From positions 1 through 17,313 of the forward strand of contig JACJYO010000022.1 in assembly GCA_020636075.1 (NCBI GenBank): a stretch of 17,313 nt of DNA. The letters are read 5' to 3'. Position 1 is the first letter of the stretch; the number at the start of each line of letters is the position of its first letter. This DNA is from Lewinellaceae bacterium (GTDB lineage: Bacteria; Bacteroidota; Bacteroidia; Chitinophagales; Saprospiraceae). The notes beneath the pieces are model-generated. The model had not been told where the DNA came from and ran no database searches. It was given only the letters and a program-made list of their open reading frames with translations. Shown one piece after another: positions 1-7,827 of this stretch. Position numbers and translations under genes: made by a program.

Positions 1-130
1 GCTGGCAACGCGCAAGAAATTCAACTTCAGAAAATTAGTCATTGACAAACATTAACGTACGCTCCACTGTTTTTGTCTACTGAAGCGGTCAAAGTAAGGC
101 TACATTTTTTTGCAAAAAAAGAAAATTCCC

Positions 131-532
131 ATGGAATCAGATGTTCCCATTTTGTTGTTCGACGGCGTTTGCAACTTGTGCCAGGCCTCGGTGCAATGGG
201 TCTTGCTGCACGATAAGGCGGGCATATTCCGGTTTGCATCCCTGCAATCGGATACCGGCCAGCAGCAGTTGGCGCGCTTCAATCTGGATGGCGAAAATTT
301 TGATACGGTAGTGTTGGTGGTTGGATCCCGGGTTTATACCCGTTCCGGGGCTGCGCTGGAGATTTTGCGCCGGCTGGGCATCCCGTGGTCGATATTCAGC
401 GTCTTGATTTGGATCCCACGTCCGATCCGCGATGCGGTATACAACTGGATTGCCCGCAACCGCTACCGGTGGTTTGGCCAAAAGCAGGAATGCTGGCTAC
501 CCCGGCCGGAATGGTCCGAGCGGTTTTTATAA
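131..532 (+). CDS. DCC-family thiol-disulfide oxidoreductase-like protein (DUF393)
   Basis: Small protein of 133 residues. The N-terminus runs into a strand ending in DGVCNLC (D11 to C17 counting from the ATG at 131), which is the DxxCxxC signature that names the DCC/DUF393 family. The rest fits that family: a strand-rich start, a hydrophobic segment near residues 75-95 containing IPWSIFSVLIWIPRP, and a basic, aromatic C-terminus (NRYRWFGQ). Family members are annotated as thioredoxin-like oxidoreductases, but most have no known substrate. An in-frame TTG at 110 would add seven residues; I prefer the ATG because the family normally begins only a few residues before the first strand. There is an A-rich stretch but no clear Shine-Dalgarno sequence upstream. 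The next gene starts 86 bp downstream on the same strand and looks functionally unrelated. Confidence 0.85.
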   Translation: MESDVPILLFDGVCNLCQASVQWVLLHDKAGIFRFASLQSDTGQQQLARFNLDGENFDTVVLVVGSRVYTRSGAALEILRRLGIPWSIFSVLIWIPRPIRDAVYNWIARNRYRWFGQKQECWLPRPEWSERFL

Positions 533-618
533 TCTCGCACAACGCTTCAGTGCCGCTGCCATTTCTACAAAATTGCTCTTACTTTTACACCAACTAAGTT
601 AACACCAAGATTTTGACC

Positions 619-2409
619 ATGAAACAACAATTACATCAAGGCGCAATGATGTTGCTGGTTTTTGGGCTCGTTTTCGGGCTTATGACTGGCTGTACTTCTG
701 ACAAACCCGGCCCCTGCGGGAAAATTGAGTTTAGGAAAGAAAATACCGTAACGGTGCGTATGGAAGCGGCAGCTACCTCGCTCAACCCTATTTTGCCTGG
801 GCCTGGCTACAACCGCTATGCAGCGGCCAATGTCTTTCAAACCCTGGCGACAGTAGAGCCCAAAACGCTTGAAATGGTGCCTTTGCTGATCAAAAAAGTG
901 CCGGATGTATATGAAGTGCAGGAAGGGCCATATGCGGGTATGCTGGCCTATGATTTTGAAATTTATAAAGAAGCCGTTTGGGACAATGGGTCGCCTGTCA
1001 CGGCGAATGATTTCCTTTTTTCCCTGAAAATTATTTACCATCCATCCCTGCCGCTGGGCGAATGGCTCGGCTATTTCGAATACCTCAAAGCGGTGGAAGT
1101 AGACCCCGCAAATCCTAAGAAATTCACCGCCTATTTTACCCAGTATTACATTCTGGCTTTGGAAACCCTTTGCCAGTTTCCCATTTACCCGGCCTATAAT
1201 TACGACCCTGAAAATGTGTTGTCGAGTGTGCCGCTTTCCGATTTGCAGGACCCCATACGCGCGCAACAGGTGGTTGCCGCCAAACCGGCGCTGAGCGCCT
1301 GGGCTGAAGCCTTCCAATCGCCGCGTTTTGCCAACGATAAAACCGCCATTTCCGGGAGTGCAGCTTACCGCCTTGAGAGTTTTGACGTCGATCAGGGGGC
1401 TGTTTTTATAAAAAAACAAAACTGGTGGGGCGACAAACTCGTGTCGGACAATCCATACCTCCTCGCGGCGCCCGACAAAATTGTGTACCGTTTTGTGAAA
1501 GACGAAGCTCCAACAGAAAGTCTGATCCGCAGCGGGGATCTGGACGTTATCCCCAACCTGTCTCCGGCCAAATTCCTGGAACTGAAAAAGGATACCTGCC
1601 TGAATTTGCGCTACAGTTTCGAGTTGGTTGGCGCAAATTCCTACGGACGGATAATGGTCAATATGCGCAACCCTCGGCTGGCCGATCGCAATGTCCGGCA
1701 AGCTTTGGCCCATGTGATCGACTACAACTACATGATCAATACGGTGTGGCAGGGCATGGCAGAACGCTGTGTGAGCCAGGCCAACCCGGCCAAGCCGTTT
1801 TATGCGCGGGATATTGTGCCATATGACTATAATATTCAGAAAGCCAAGGATTTGCTTGCGGCGGCGGGCTGGAAGGATTCCAACGGCAACGGCATTGTCG
1901 ATAAAAAAATTAACGGCGTTCAAACTGAATTGGAACTGACGCTGATGGGTTCGGGTTCTTCGCCCATTTCAAGCCAGGCGGCCCGGAGCATTCAAACGAC
2001 TGCCCGGAACGCAGGCATTGCCATAACGGTTCAGGAAGAAGACATTCGGGTGATTTCCCAAAAAACGCGCAACGGGGAATACGATCTGGCAATTTCCGGA
2101 GCCACACTGTTTCCGGGCTTGCTGGAAATGTACCAGACATTTCACACGAACAGCATCGGCGCCGGCAACCGCTACGGTTTTTCCAATCCGGAAATGGATC
2201 AACTCATTGAAGCAATCCGCACCGAGCCCGATGATGCCAAGCGCAATGTGCTTTATATCAAGGCGCAGCATTTGATCCATGAGGAATTGCCCGAAATTTA
2301 CTTGTATGCGCCACAGCAACGAATGGTAGCCAACCGGCGATTTGATTTTGTCCTATCGGCCAATCGCCCGGGTTATTACGAGCAATATTTTAAATTGATT
2401 AAAGAATAA
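619..2409 (+). CDS. Family-5 ABC transporter solute-binding lipoprotein (SBP_bac_5; peptide/nickel type)
   Basis: Protein of 596 residues. The N-terminus is a lipoprotein signal: a hydrophobic stretch at about 10-22, then lipobox M-T-G-C with the lipidated cysteine at C25. The core matches SBP_bac_5 (DppA/OppA type). It has the opening SLNPIL segment, the signature W121-D-N-G-S-P-V-T-A-N-D-F, the hinge-side NMRNPRLADRNVRQALAH region, and the C-terminal ELPEIYLYAPQQ. These proteins bind oligopeptides or related solutes outside the inner membrane and pass them to an ABC permease. No permease or ATPase gene is in the window, so the partner must be elsewhere. A D-S-N-G-N-G-I-V-D loop at 420-428 looks like a calcium-binding EF-hand loop; similar loops occur in relatives. 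An in-frame TTG at 613 gives a two-residue longer product; the ATG at 619 is preferred. Substrate unknown. Confidence 0.88.
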   Translation: MKQQLHQGAMMLLVFGLVFGLMTGCTSDKPGPCGKIEFRKENTVTVRMEAAATSLNPILPGPGYNRYAAANVFQTLATVEPKTLEMVPLLIKKVPDVYEVQEGPYAGMLAYDFEIYKEAVWDNGSPVTANDFLFSLKIIYHPSLPLGEWLGYFEYLKAVEVDPANPKKFTAYFTQYYILALETLCQFPIYPAYNYDPENVLSSVPLSDLQDPIRAQQVVAAKPALSAWAEAFQSPRFANDKTAISGSAAYRLESFDVDQGAVFIKKQNWWGDKLVSDNPYLLAAPDKIVYRFVKDEAPTESLIRSGDLDVIPNLSPAKFLELKKDTCLNLRYSFELVGANSYGRIMVNMRNPRLADRNVRQALAHVIDYNYMINTVWQGMAERCVSQANPAKPFYARDIVPYDYNIQKAKDLLAAAGWKDSNGNGIVDKKINGVQTELELTLMGSGSSPISSQAARSIQTTARNAGIAITVQEEDIRVISQKTRNGEYDLAISGATLFPGLLEMYQTFHTNSIGAGNRYGFSNPEMDQLIEAIRTEPDDAKRNVLYIKAQHLIHEELPEIYLYAPQQRMVANRRFDFVLSANRPGYYEQYFKLIKE

Positions 2410-2468
2410 CTGCAAAGGCTTTCACACAGTCCAACATAACTTTTCAGGTTTTAACTATCGTATAAAAA

Positions 2469-2846
2469 ATGGCATTTGAAGTAGAAGGTAAGCTCCATCG
2501 TATTTTTCCCACTGAACAAAAAACGGCCAGTTTTCAGGCCCGCGAGTTTGTGCTGGAAGTTCCGGACGGCAACTATCCACAATTAATAAAATTTCAGGCC
2601 GTGCAGGAGCGCTGCGGCCTGCTGGACAACTACAATGAAGGTGACCAGGTAAAGGTTTCGTTCGACTTGCGCGGACGCGAGTGGAATGGCAAGTACCTGA
2701 CCAATCTTAACGCCTGGCGTGTTGAACAGGCCAGCGGCAGTGGCAATACTACGACGGCAGCACCGGATGAAAATTTTCCGGCTGATCCGTTCCCGGATTA
2801 TTCCAATACGCCACCACCACCCAGTACGGACGATCTTCCGTTTTAA
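2469..2846 (+). CDS. DUF3127 domain protein with SSB-like C-terminal tip
   Basis: Protein of 125 residues. Residues 1-87 match DUF3127, a family common in Bacteroidota and predicted to have an OB-like beta-barrel: MAFEVEGKLHRIFP at the start, then REFVLEV, the EGDQVKVSFDLRGREW segment and the end of the barrel at LTNLNAWRVE. Residues 88-120 are a low-complexity linker rich in Ser, Gly, Thr, Asn and Pro. The protein ends S-T-D-D-L-P-F. Domain plus flexible linker plus acidic tip ending in Pro-Phe is the layout of bacterial single-stranded DNA-binding protein, whose tip (DDIPF in E. coli) recruits repair and replication proteins. A DNA-binding role is an inference from layout, not from demonstrated activity. 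The ATG at 2469 lies in an AT-rich context with no clear Shine-Dalgarno sequence. The gene is 59 bp downstream of the solute-binding protein. Confidence 0.85.
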   Translation: MAFEVEGKLHRIFPTEQKTASFQAREFVLEVPDGNYPQLIKFQAVQERCGLLDNYNEGDQVKVSFDLRGREWNGKYLTNLNAWRVEQASGSGNTTTAAPDENFPADPFPDYSNTPPPPSTDDLPF

Positions 2847-2862
2847 CCAGTTGCAAAGCATA

Positions 2863-2904
2863 GGTCGGATTGAATACAAGTACCAAAATCTGTTCGATCC
2901 GGCC
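2863..2904 (+). terminator. Possible rho-independent terminator after the DUF3127 gene
   Basis: A 12-bp stem (2863-2874 with 2893-2904) has two G-U pairs and no mismatches, an 18-nt loop, and is followed by CATTTTG. It lies 16 bp after the DUF3127 stop. The U-tract is short, so termination may be weak, and the structure could be fortuitous. Confidence 0.4.
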
Positions 2905-2945
2905 CATTTTGCTGCTTGCTTTGTACAAAAAACCGGTTTCCGCTT

Positions 2946-3548
2946 ATGAATAAACTGGCGCTTCTCCTGGTATGCATTGGCATTGGAACCCCGGCTGTTG
3001 CGCAACACCTGTCGGGCATCAGTTCGCGTTGGAGTGATTCATTTGTGGAATGGGATCTTTATGCCTTTGCGCCTGATTCTGTGCAGCTGTCTGAAGACGG
3101 TGAAGATGACGATGCGCCTGAGGAAGTTGCGGTGGGAACGTTACAGCTCCGTTGGCTGAATGTGCGGGAGGACTGGACGGAATGGGAATACACCATCGGC
3201 GAAGAGCGTGGTACGATCCGGATGAAATGGAAGGACGATCCGGCTCAATGGGAACTCCGCACTTACAGCGGCGATGTGATCAGCATGCGCACGGCTTGGC
3301 GGGGCGATTTCAGCGAATGGCGGGTAACCGATAATTCCATTTCGCTGACGCTTAAATCGCGCTGGACGAGTCAATTGGATGAGTGGTTGGTTCAGGAAAA
3401 AACCAATGGCAATTTTTACATGTACACGCTGGTAGAGGGTGATCCGCGGGATTGGGCGATTGAAGATGGCCTGGATGATACCGTTTCGCAGCCCATGAAA
3501 ATGGCGCTGATTTTTTTAGCAGTGTTCCATGCCTCGCCGCGGATGTAG
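2946..3548 (+). CDS. Secreted protein of unknown function with W-x6-W repeats
   Basis: I do not recognise this 200-residue protein. Residues 1-20 form a signal peptide ending TPAVAQ, so it is exported. The mature part has 12 tryptophans. Ten of them form five pairs spaced exactly seven apart: W29/W36, W70/W77, W95/W102, W118/W125 and W140/W147. A sixth, degenerate unit ends at W170. From the second pair on, the period is 22-25 residues. Each unit reads roughly [RKA]-W, two to four polar or acidic residues, [DEQ]-W-x-[LIV], a short turn, then a strand, which suggests repeated beta-hairpins. An acidic insertion (DGEDDDAPEE, 51-60) separates the first unit from the rest. A short hydrophobic segment lies at 185-194. 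The ATG at 2946 is chosen because it gives the complete signal peptide; an in-frame TTG at 2916 would put charged residues in front of it. No catalytic motif is visible. Confidence 0.75.
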   Translation: MNKLALLLVCIGIGTPAVAQHLSGISSRWSDSFVEWDLYAFAPDSVQLSEDGEDDDAPEEVAVGTLQLRWLNVREDWTEWEYTIGEERGTIRMKWKDDPAQWELRTYSGDVISMRTAWRGDFSEWRVTDNSISLTLKSRWTSQLDEWLVQEKTNGNFYMYTLVEGDPRDWAIEDGLDDTVSQPMKMALIFLAVFHASPRM

Positions 3549-3703
3549 CTGTTTTGCCGACTTGTCTAAAATTTGCGGTAGGCCGTTTTTAAGAAATATT
3601 TACCAGTTTTCCAGCCAACAAAATCCGGGTTTCCAGCGTCTTATGAGATAATACCCGCTTTCCCAATTGGCGCATTTTTTATTTCCAGATAAAACCGCAT
3701 AAC

Positions 3704-6445
3704 ATGAGAAAATGCATACTTGTCACCCAAGGTCTACTGCTCGGTGCCGTGCTTGCCGTTGCTCAACCTTCGAATGATAATTGCACCAATCCGATCCCGA
3801 TTACCGATGTTACCAATTATTGCAGTGCTGTGAATGCGTTTACCAGTGTAGACGCCACACCTTCCGGCTACGGCCCGGCGAACTGCTTTGGTACGGCCGG
3901 CAATGATGTCTGGTTTTCCTTTGTTCCGCAGTTTACCGATGTGACGGTTATCATTCGCGGCGCAACGGCGCAGGCGCCCGGCGGTACGCTTAAAAACCCG
4001 CAGGTTGCCATTTATTATGGTGTTTGCGGGGGGACTGTCAATGAGGTGCAATGCCAAAGTTCGACCAATAACAGTCATATCGTCGAAGCCAGTGAAAGCG
4101 GGTTGTTGGTAGGTTCTACCTATTTGATCCGCGTGCAGGGCTTTAACAACGGGACAGGTACATTTCAGCTTTGCCTGAATAATTACAACCCGCCTGTCGA
4201 TCCCACTTCGGATTGTCCCTCGGCGTCGGTGCTGTGTGATAAATCGCCTTTTGTGGTGCAAAGTGTGACAGGCGCCGGCAGCGATATCACCGAACTGAAT
4301 GATGCCTTTTGTTTTAATAACGGCGCTCCGGGTAACTATGAATCCAATTCGACCTGGTTTACCTGGATTTGTGGGAGCTCGGGTTCGTTGGAGTTTACGT
4401 TGTCGCCGTTGAGCATTGTCGATGACCTGGATTTTGTATTGTACCGGCTGCCGAATGGCGTGGGCAATTGCCAGGGGAAAGAAATTGTGCGGTGCATGGC
4501 ATCGGGCGAGTCGTTTTACCAAAGTCCATGCATGGGGCCAACCGGCTTACGCGCTGGAGACCCTGATGTCAGCGAGGACGCCGGATGTTCGGATGCCGGC
4601 GATAATGCCTGGCTGGCGCCTTTCGACATGGTGGCCGGTGAGGCTTATGCACTCTGCGTCAATAATTTTACCACCAGCGGCAATGGCTTTTCGGTGCAGT
4701 TTGGCGGAACCGGCACTTTTTTGGGGCCGGAGGCAAAGTTTACCACAGTGCCGGCTGCCGTTTGCCTTGGGACGCCGGTAGAAGTACAGGACGCTTCCAC
4801 CTTTGTTTTGGGGAGTATTACGAACTGGAACTGGAGTTTCGGCGCCGATTCGGATCCGGGCGTTGCAACTGGGCAAGGGCCGCATACCGTTACGTTCAAT
4901 ACGCCTGGTCCGCATCCGGTTGTGCTTCAGGTTGAAACGGACCTAGGCTGCCGGGTTACGGCTATCCAGGAGGTGTTGATTTACCCGGATGTGGAGGTTG
5001 ATACGCTTATTTCAGCGCCCGAATGCAATGGTGGTGATAATGGTGTGATTACAATTTCCAATATCAGTATGGGCACACCGCCGTATTTGTACAGTTGGGA
5101 AGGAGGGCCTTTTGGCAGTAATAATTCGCTTTCTGGCCTGACGGTAGGCACTTATAACCTTGTGATCCGCGACGCCAATAATTGTGAAACGGATCTCGAC
5201 ATAGAAGTACGGGAATTAGAGCTTACCGTTGATCCGGACGTCATGAAGCCATTGTGTACCGGCGATGCGAACGGGGTAATTACGCTCAATGTAACCAACG
5301 GTGTTGGGCCTTATCAATTCGACTGGGGTAGCGGCTTTATCCCCAGTAACACTCAGGGGGGCTTCGCGGCAGGTGTGTACACCATTGAGGGTTTGGATGC
5401 CGAATTGTGTAAGGGTACGTTTACGGTAGAAGTTGCCGACAATCCACCGCTGACACTTGAAATGGACACAGTCGATATTTCTTGTTTTTCGGCAAATGAT
5501 GGGGTCGGTATTGCCATTCCGGATGGCGGCGTTGGCAATTTTACCTACATGTGGAGCGATGCGCAAACCAACGAGGAGGCCAGTGGACTTGGGCCCGGGC
5601 AATTTACGGTAACGGTGAGCGATGGCAATGGTTGCACGATCGTAGGGGAGGTGTTCATTATTGAGCCACCCGATGTTGCCATTAATTTGTTGCGGGTAAC
5701 TGATTTGCTGTGCAATGGAGTGCCGGAAGGGGCAATTGATGTGGAAGGCGTTGGCGGACGGCCACCGTTTACCTTCAGCGCAGATGGAATTAATTTTGGT
5801 ACTTCACCTATGCTCACCGGGCTGCCTGCCGGTGATTATTGGGTAAAAGTGCGGGATGCGGCGGGCTGTATCGACTCTGTTTTTGCAACTATTGATCAGC
5901 CACCTGCATTGGTTGTTGTGGCCGATCCGGCCGATACAACCATCGACTTGGGCTATTCATTCCGGGTACAAACCTTTACGCTTCCGGCGGGGCGTCCGGT
6001 TACTTATGAATGGACTCCTGTTATGGGCCTCAATTGTGTTGATTGTGCAGAGCCTACGGTGACAGCGATCAGCGACGGGTATTACGTGATTAAAATTACA
6101 GACGACGATGGTTGTATGGCCTTTGATTCCATACGAGTTCGGATAAACCGGGATCGACCGATCTATGCGCCCAATGTATTTGCGCCGGATCGGCCCTTTC
6201 CGAATGACCATTTTACCTTGTTTGGCGGACCTGCGGCGGTGCAAATTGAACTGATGCGGATTTATGATCGTTGGGGAAATCTTATTTTTGAAACACAGGA
6301 TATTCCGCTTGGCGAGCCGAACCTGGGCTGGAATGGGACCTATAAAGACGAATTAATGACGGGTGTTTTTACCTATTATGCCACCGTGCGTTTTGTAGAT
6401 CAACTTTCGGTTACCTATGAAGGCAGTGTAACTGTGGTTCGTTAA
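3704..6445 (+). CDS. T9SS-exported cell-surface protein: PKD domain, four SprB repeats, gliding-motility C-terminal (CHU_C) domain
   Basis: Protein of 913 residues. Residues 1-21 are a signal peptide (cleavage near LAVAQ). Residues 25-335 form two Cys-rich beta regions of the kind often seen at the front of Bacteroidota surface proteins (NDNCTNPIPI, GNDVWFSF, STWFTW). A PKD-like domain follows at about 343-428 (NWNWSFG). Four SprB-type repeats lie at about 437-505, 516-580, 590-655 and 667-732; each starts near a Cys followed by a G/D-rich turn and ends in a G-x-Y/F-x-V-x-[VI]-x-D segment. A further Ig-like unit spans 735-815. Residues 821-913 match the gliding-motility-associated C-terminal domain (CHU_C/TIGR04131): YAPNVFAPD, IYDRWGNLIFE, GWNGTYKDELMTGVFTYY. 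That domain marks type IX export and surface attachment. The likely role is adhesion or gliding; no enzymatic domain is visible. The product ends 23 bp before a strong terminator. Confidence 0.9.
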   Translation: MRKCILVTQGLLLGAVLAVAQPSNDNCTNPIPITDVTNYCSAVNAFTSVDATPSGYGPANCFGTAGNDVWFSFVPQFTDVTVIIRGATAQAPGGTLKNPQVAIYYGVCGGTVNEVQCQSSTNNSHIVEASESGLLVGSTYLIRVQGFNNGTGTFQLCLNNYNPPVDPTSDCPSASVLCDKSPFVVQSVTGAGSDITELNDAFCFNNGAPGNYESNSTWFTWICGSSGSLEFTLSPLSIVDDLDFVLYRLPNGVGNCQGKEIVRCMASGESFYQSPCMGPTGLRAGDPDVSEDAGCSDAGDNAWLAPFDMVAGEAYALCVNNFTTSGNGFSVQFGGTGTFLGPEAKFTTVPAAVCLGTPVEVQDASTFVLGSITNWNWSFGADSDPGVATGQGPHTVTFNTPGPHPVVLQVETDLGCRVTAIQEVLIYPDVEVDTLISAPECNGGDNGVITISNISMGTPPYLYSWEGGPFGSNNSLSGLTVGTYNLVIRDANNCETDLDIEVRELELTVDPDVMKPLCTGDANGVITLNVTNGVGPYQFDWGSGFIPSNTQGGFAAGVYTIEGLDAELCKGTFTVEVADNPPLTLEMDTVDISCFSANDGVGIAIPDGGVGNFTYMWSDAQTNEEASGLGPGQFTVTVSDGNGCTIVGEVFIIEPPDVAINLLRVTDLLCNGVPEGAIDVEGVGGRPPFTFSADGINFGTSPMLTGLPAGDYWVKVRDAAGCIDSVFATIDQPPALVVVADPADTTIDLGYSFRVQTFTLPAGRPVTYEWTPVMGLNCVDCAEPTVTAISDGYYVIKITDDDGCMAFDSIRVRINRDRPIYAPNVFAPDRPFPNDHFTLFGGPAAVQIELMRIYDRWGNLIFETQDIPLGEPNLGWNGTYKDELMTGVFTYYATVRFVDQLSVTYEGSVTVVR

Positions 6446-6468
6446 ATAATTGCATTGTTTTACCCAGC

Positions 6469-6510
6469 AAAAAAGCGGGCCGGATGCTTCAACATCAGGC
6501 CCGCTTTTTT
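6469..6510. terminator. Strong bidirectional intrinsic terminator between convergent genes
   Basis: Perfect 13-bp inverted repeat (6469-6481 with 6498-6510) with a GC-rich core GCGGGCC, six A residues on the left and six T residues on the right, so it reads as a terminator on both strands. An extra 4-bp inner stem (GATG/CATC) closes a six-base loop. It serves the surface-protein gene (+) and the transglycosylase gene (-). Confidence 0.93.
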
Positions 6511-6531
6511 AGGTATTATTTACTTTTTCAA

Positions 6532-7581
6532 TTATTGTTTGGGTAACAACACCCACAACCGGCCGAGGCCGTTGATTTTGCGGGCTTCATTCAGTCCTTG
6601 TTTGCCAACTCCGCAGTACAAGTCAAGTCGTTTGGTTGTAAGAATAGCGCCACCGCGGTCTTGTGCGAAAAGAATGCGATAGGTGTAGCCTTTAAGGTTA
6701 CCGGCAGCATCCATATCGGGTAACTCTGCCAACAACGTAGCGCCAATCGGAATATAGCGAGGATCGACCGCAACAGAATAACCGGCAGTAAGAGGGAAGT
6801 AGCCTGCCCCAATTACGTCTTCATCGCTCATTTTCATAAAAAACACATAAACGCCGCCTTTCCCCTTAACAGAACCGCCAAATCCAAAATGCTCGCGTTT
6901 GCCATCGGGATACTCAACCCAGCAGGAGCCCTGCAATTGCGCGTTGGCCAGTTGGCGCTTGGAGCGTATCCAGGCCAGCTCAAGCCCTTTGCCGTCCAGT
7001 GCGCCTGCGGCGATGGCTGCAGGGTTGGGAACAACGTCATCGGGCCGGCGCAAAATGGGCACTGAAAATTCTGAAGTAGGTACCCGGCTGGCTTCGATCA
7101 TCGGCGTATAGTAACCCGTAATCCGGGTTCTGTCTTTTTTTAAGTCTGTTTTGACTTTATAAAAATCAAAACGGTCAAGTAACGCTTCCGGTTGCAGGAT
7201 TTGGCAATCCTGCAGCAACTCAACGGTTTTCAACATTTCGGCCTTGCTAATACCATATACCGGATATTCCTTCACGTCCTTGCGACGCAAATAGCTGGCC
7301 TGCTCATACATTGCTTCCAGTAAGGGAGCATCGAAAGTTAAATAGGGAAGAGTATCTGGAACTGCATGGTGCAGCACTGTAGGGCGTACCTGACGTTTCA
7401 GAATAAGTGGTTTCGTCCGGATGGGAGGGGCAATAGCAGCCAGGCCAGCCGAAAGTTTGGAGCTCGCCAGAGTGTTTGCTGCAGATTTTGTTCCGGGAGA
7501 AACTGATGTGTTGCTACAATCCAGTGTTAAAACAAATGGAGAAAGCAACAGGCAGATGTATAATGAGAGCTTGTTTACCAT
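6532..7581 (-). CDS. mltA: Murein transglycosylase A (MltA/3D domain) homologue
   Basis: Protein of 349 residues, close to the E. coli MltA size. MltA cuts peptidoglycan glycan strands, leaving 1,6-anhydro-muramic acid ends. The MltA barrel is visible from about residue 100 with the diagnostic RITGYYTPMIEAS (152-164) and the long central insertion. The C-terminal 3D domain follows (about 255-345) with AVDPRYIPIGA, and QDRGGAI in which D308 is the likely catalytic acid, then RLDLYCG. The N-terminus is a signal sequence (about 4-21) ending LTLDC. The cysteine is where a lipoprotein would be modified, but the preceding residue is Asp, which is not a standard lipobox, so lipidation is uncertain. 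A Ser/Ala/Pro-rich linker (24-60) precedes the domain. It converges on the surface-protein gene and shares its terminator. Confidence 0.9.
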   Translation of the reverse strand: MVNKLSLYICLLLSPFVLTLDCSNTSVSPGTKSAANTLASSKLSAGLAAIAPPIRTKPLILKRQVRPTVLHHAVPDTLPYLTFDAPLLEAMYEQASYLRRKDVKEYPVYGISKAEMLKTVELLQDCQILQPEALLDRFDFYKVKTDLKKDRTRITGYYTPMIEASRVPTSEFSVPILRRPDDVVPNPAAIAAGALDGKGLELAWIRSKRQLANAQLQGSCWVEYPDGKREHFGFGGSVKGKGGVYVFFMKMSDEDVIGAGYFPLTAGYSVAVDPRYIPIGATLLAELPDMDAAGNLKGYTYRILFAQDRGGAILTTKRLDLYCGVGKQGLNEARKINGLGRLWVLLPKQ

Positions 7582-7699
7582 AAAGAAGGGTGGGTGTTAT
7601 GCCGCGCACTGCCCGATTATTTAAAAATTTTGAGTTGGGCGATTTTCCTAAAACTGCGCTGATATCAATGCGGCCAGACCCGATGCTTTAAAAAGTATG

Positions 7700-7707
7700 C
7701 AAATTTA
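7700..7707 (-). promoter_or_regulatory. Candidate Bacteroidota -7 promoter element for mltA
   Basis: The minus strand reads TAAATTTG, an exact match to TAnnTTTG, 118 bp before the mltA start. I see no matching -33 TTTG at the usual distance, so support is partial. Confidence 0.35.
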
Positions 7708-7827
7708 TGCGGGATTTTCTGACAGTTGCCCGGTTTTACATAGGGTTTAGCAATCTGTTAACACTCGACATTTTTAAGATAATTCATTGTTTTTGAGTTG
7801 GTTATGTTTATTTAATGGAGATGTTTT

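Noticed and set aside
71..108. TTTG (72-75) and TACATTTT (101-108) as a promoter for the DCC gene
   Set aside because: The -7 match lacks the final G and the 25-bp spacer is longer than usual for Bacteroidota promoters, so it was not listed as a feature.
631..1923. 430-codon open frame on the minus strand
   Set aside because: It lies entirely antisense to the solute-binding protein gene and its translation is rich in Arg, His, Ile and Phe without any domain pattern; it is a codon-bias shadow.
3549..3703. Terminator after the W-x6-W gene (CGG-TAGG-CCG followed by five T)
   Set aside because: The stem has only three base pairs; too weak to call.
3734..4522. 262-codon open frame on the minus strand
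   Set aside because: Antisense to the T9SS surface-protein gene; translation is basic and repetitive with no recognisable motif.
5020..5900. DNA-level tandem repeat in the SprB region
   Set aside because: The four units are related as protein folds but I see no long repeated nucleotide tracts, so there is no recent tandem duplication to report.
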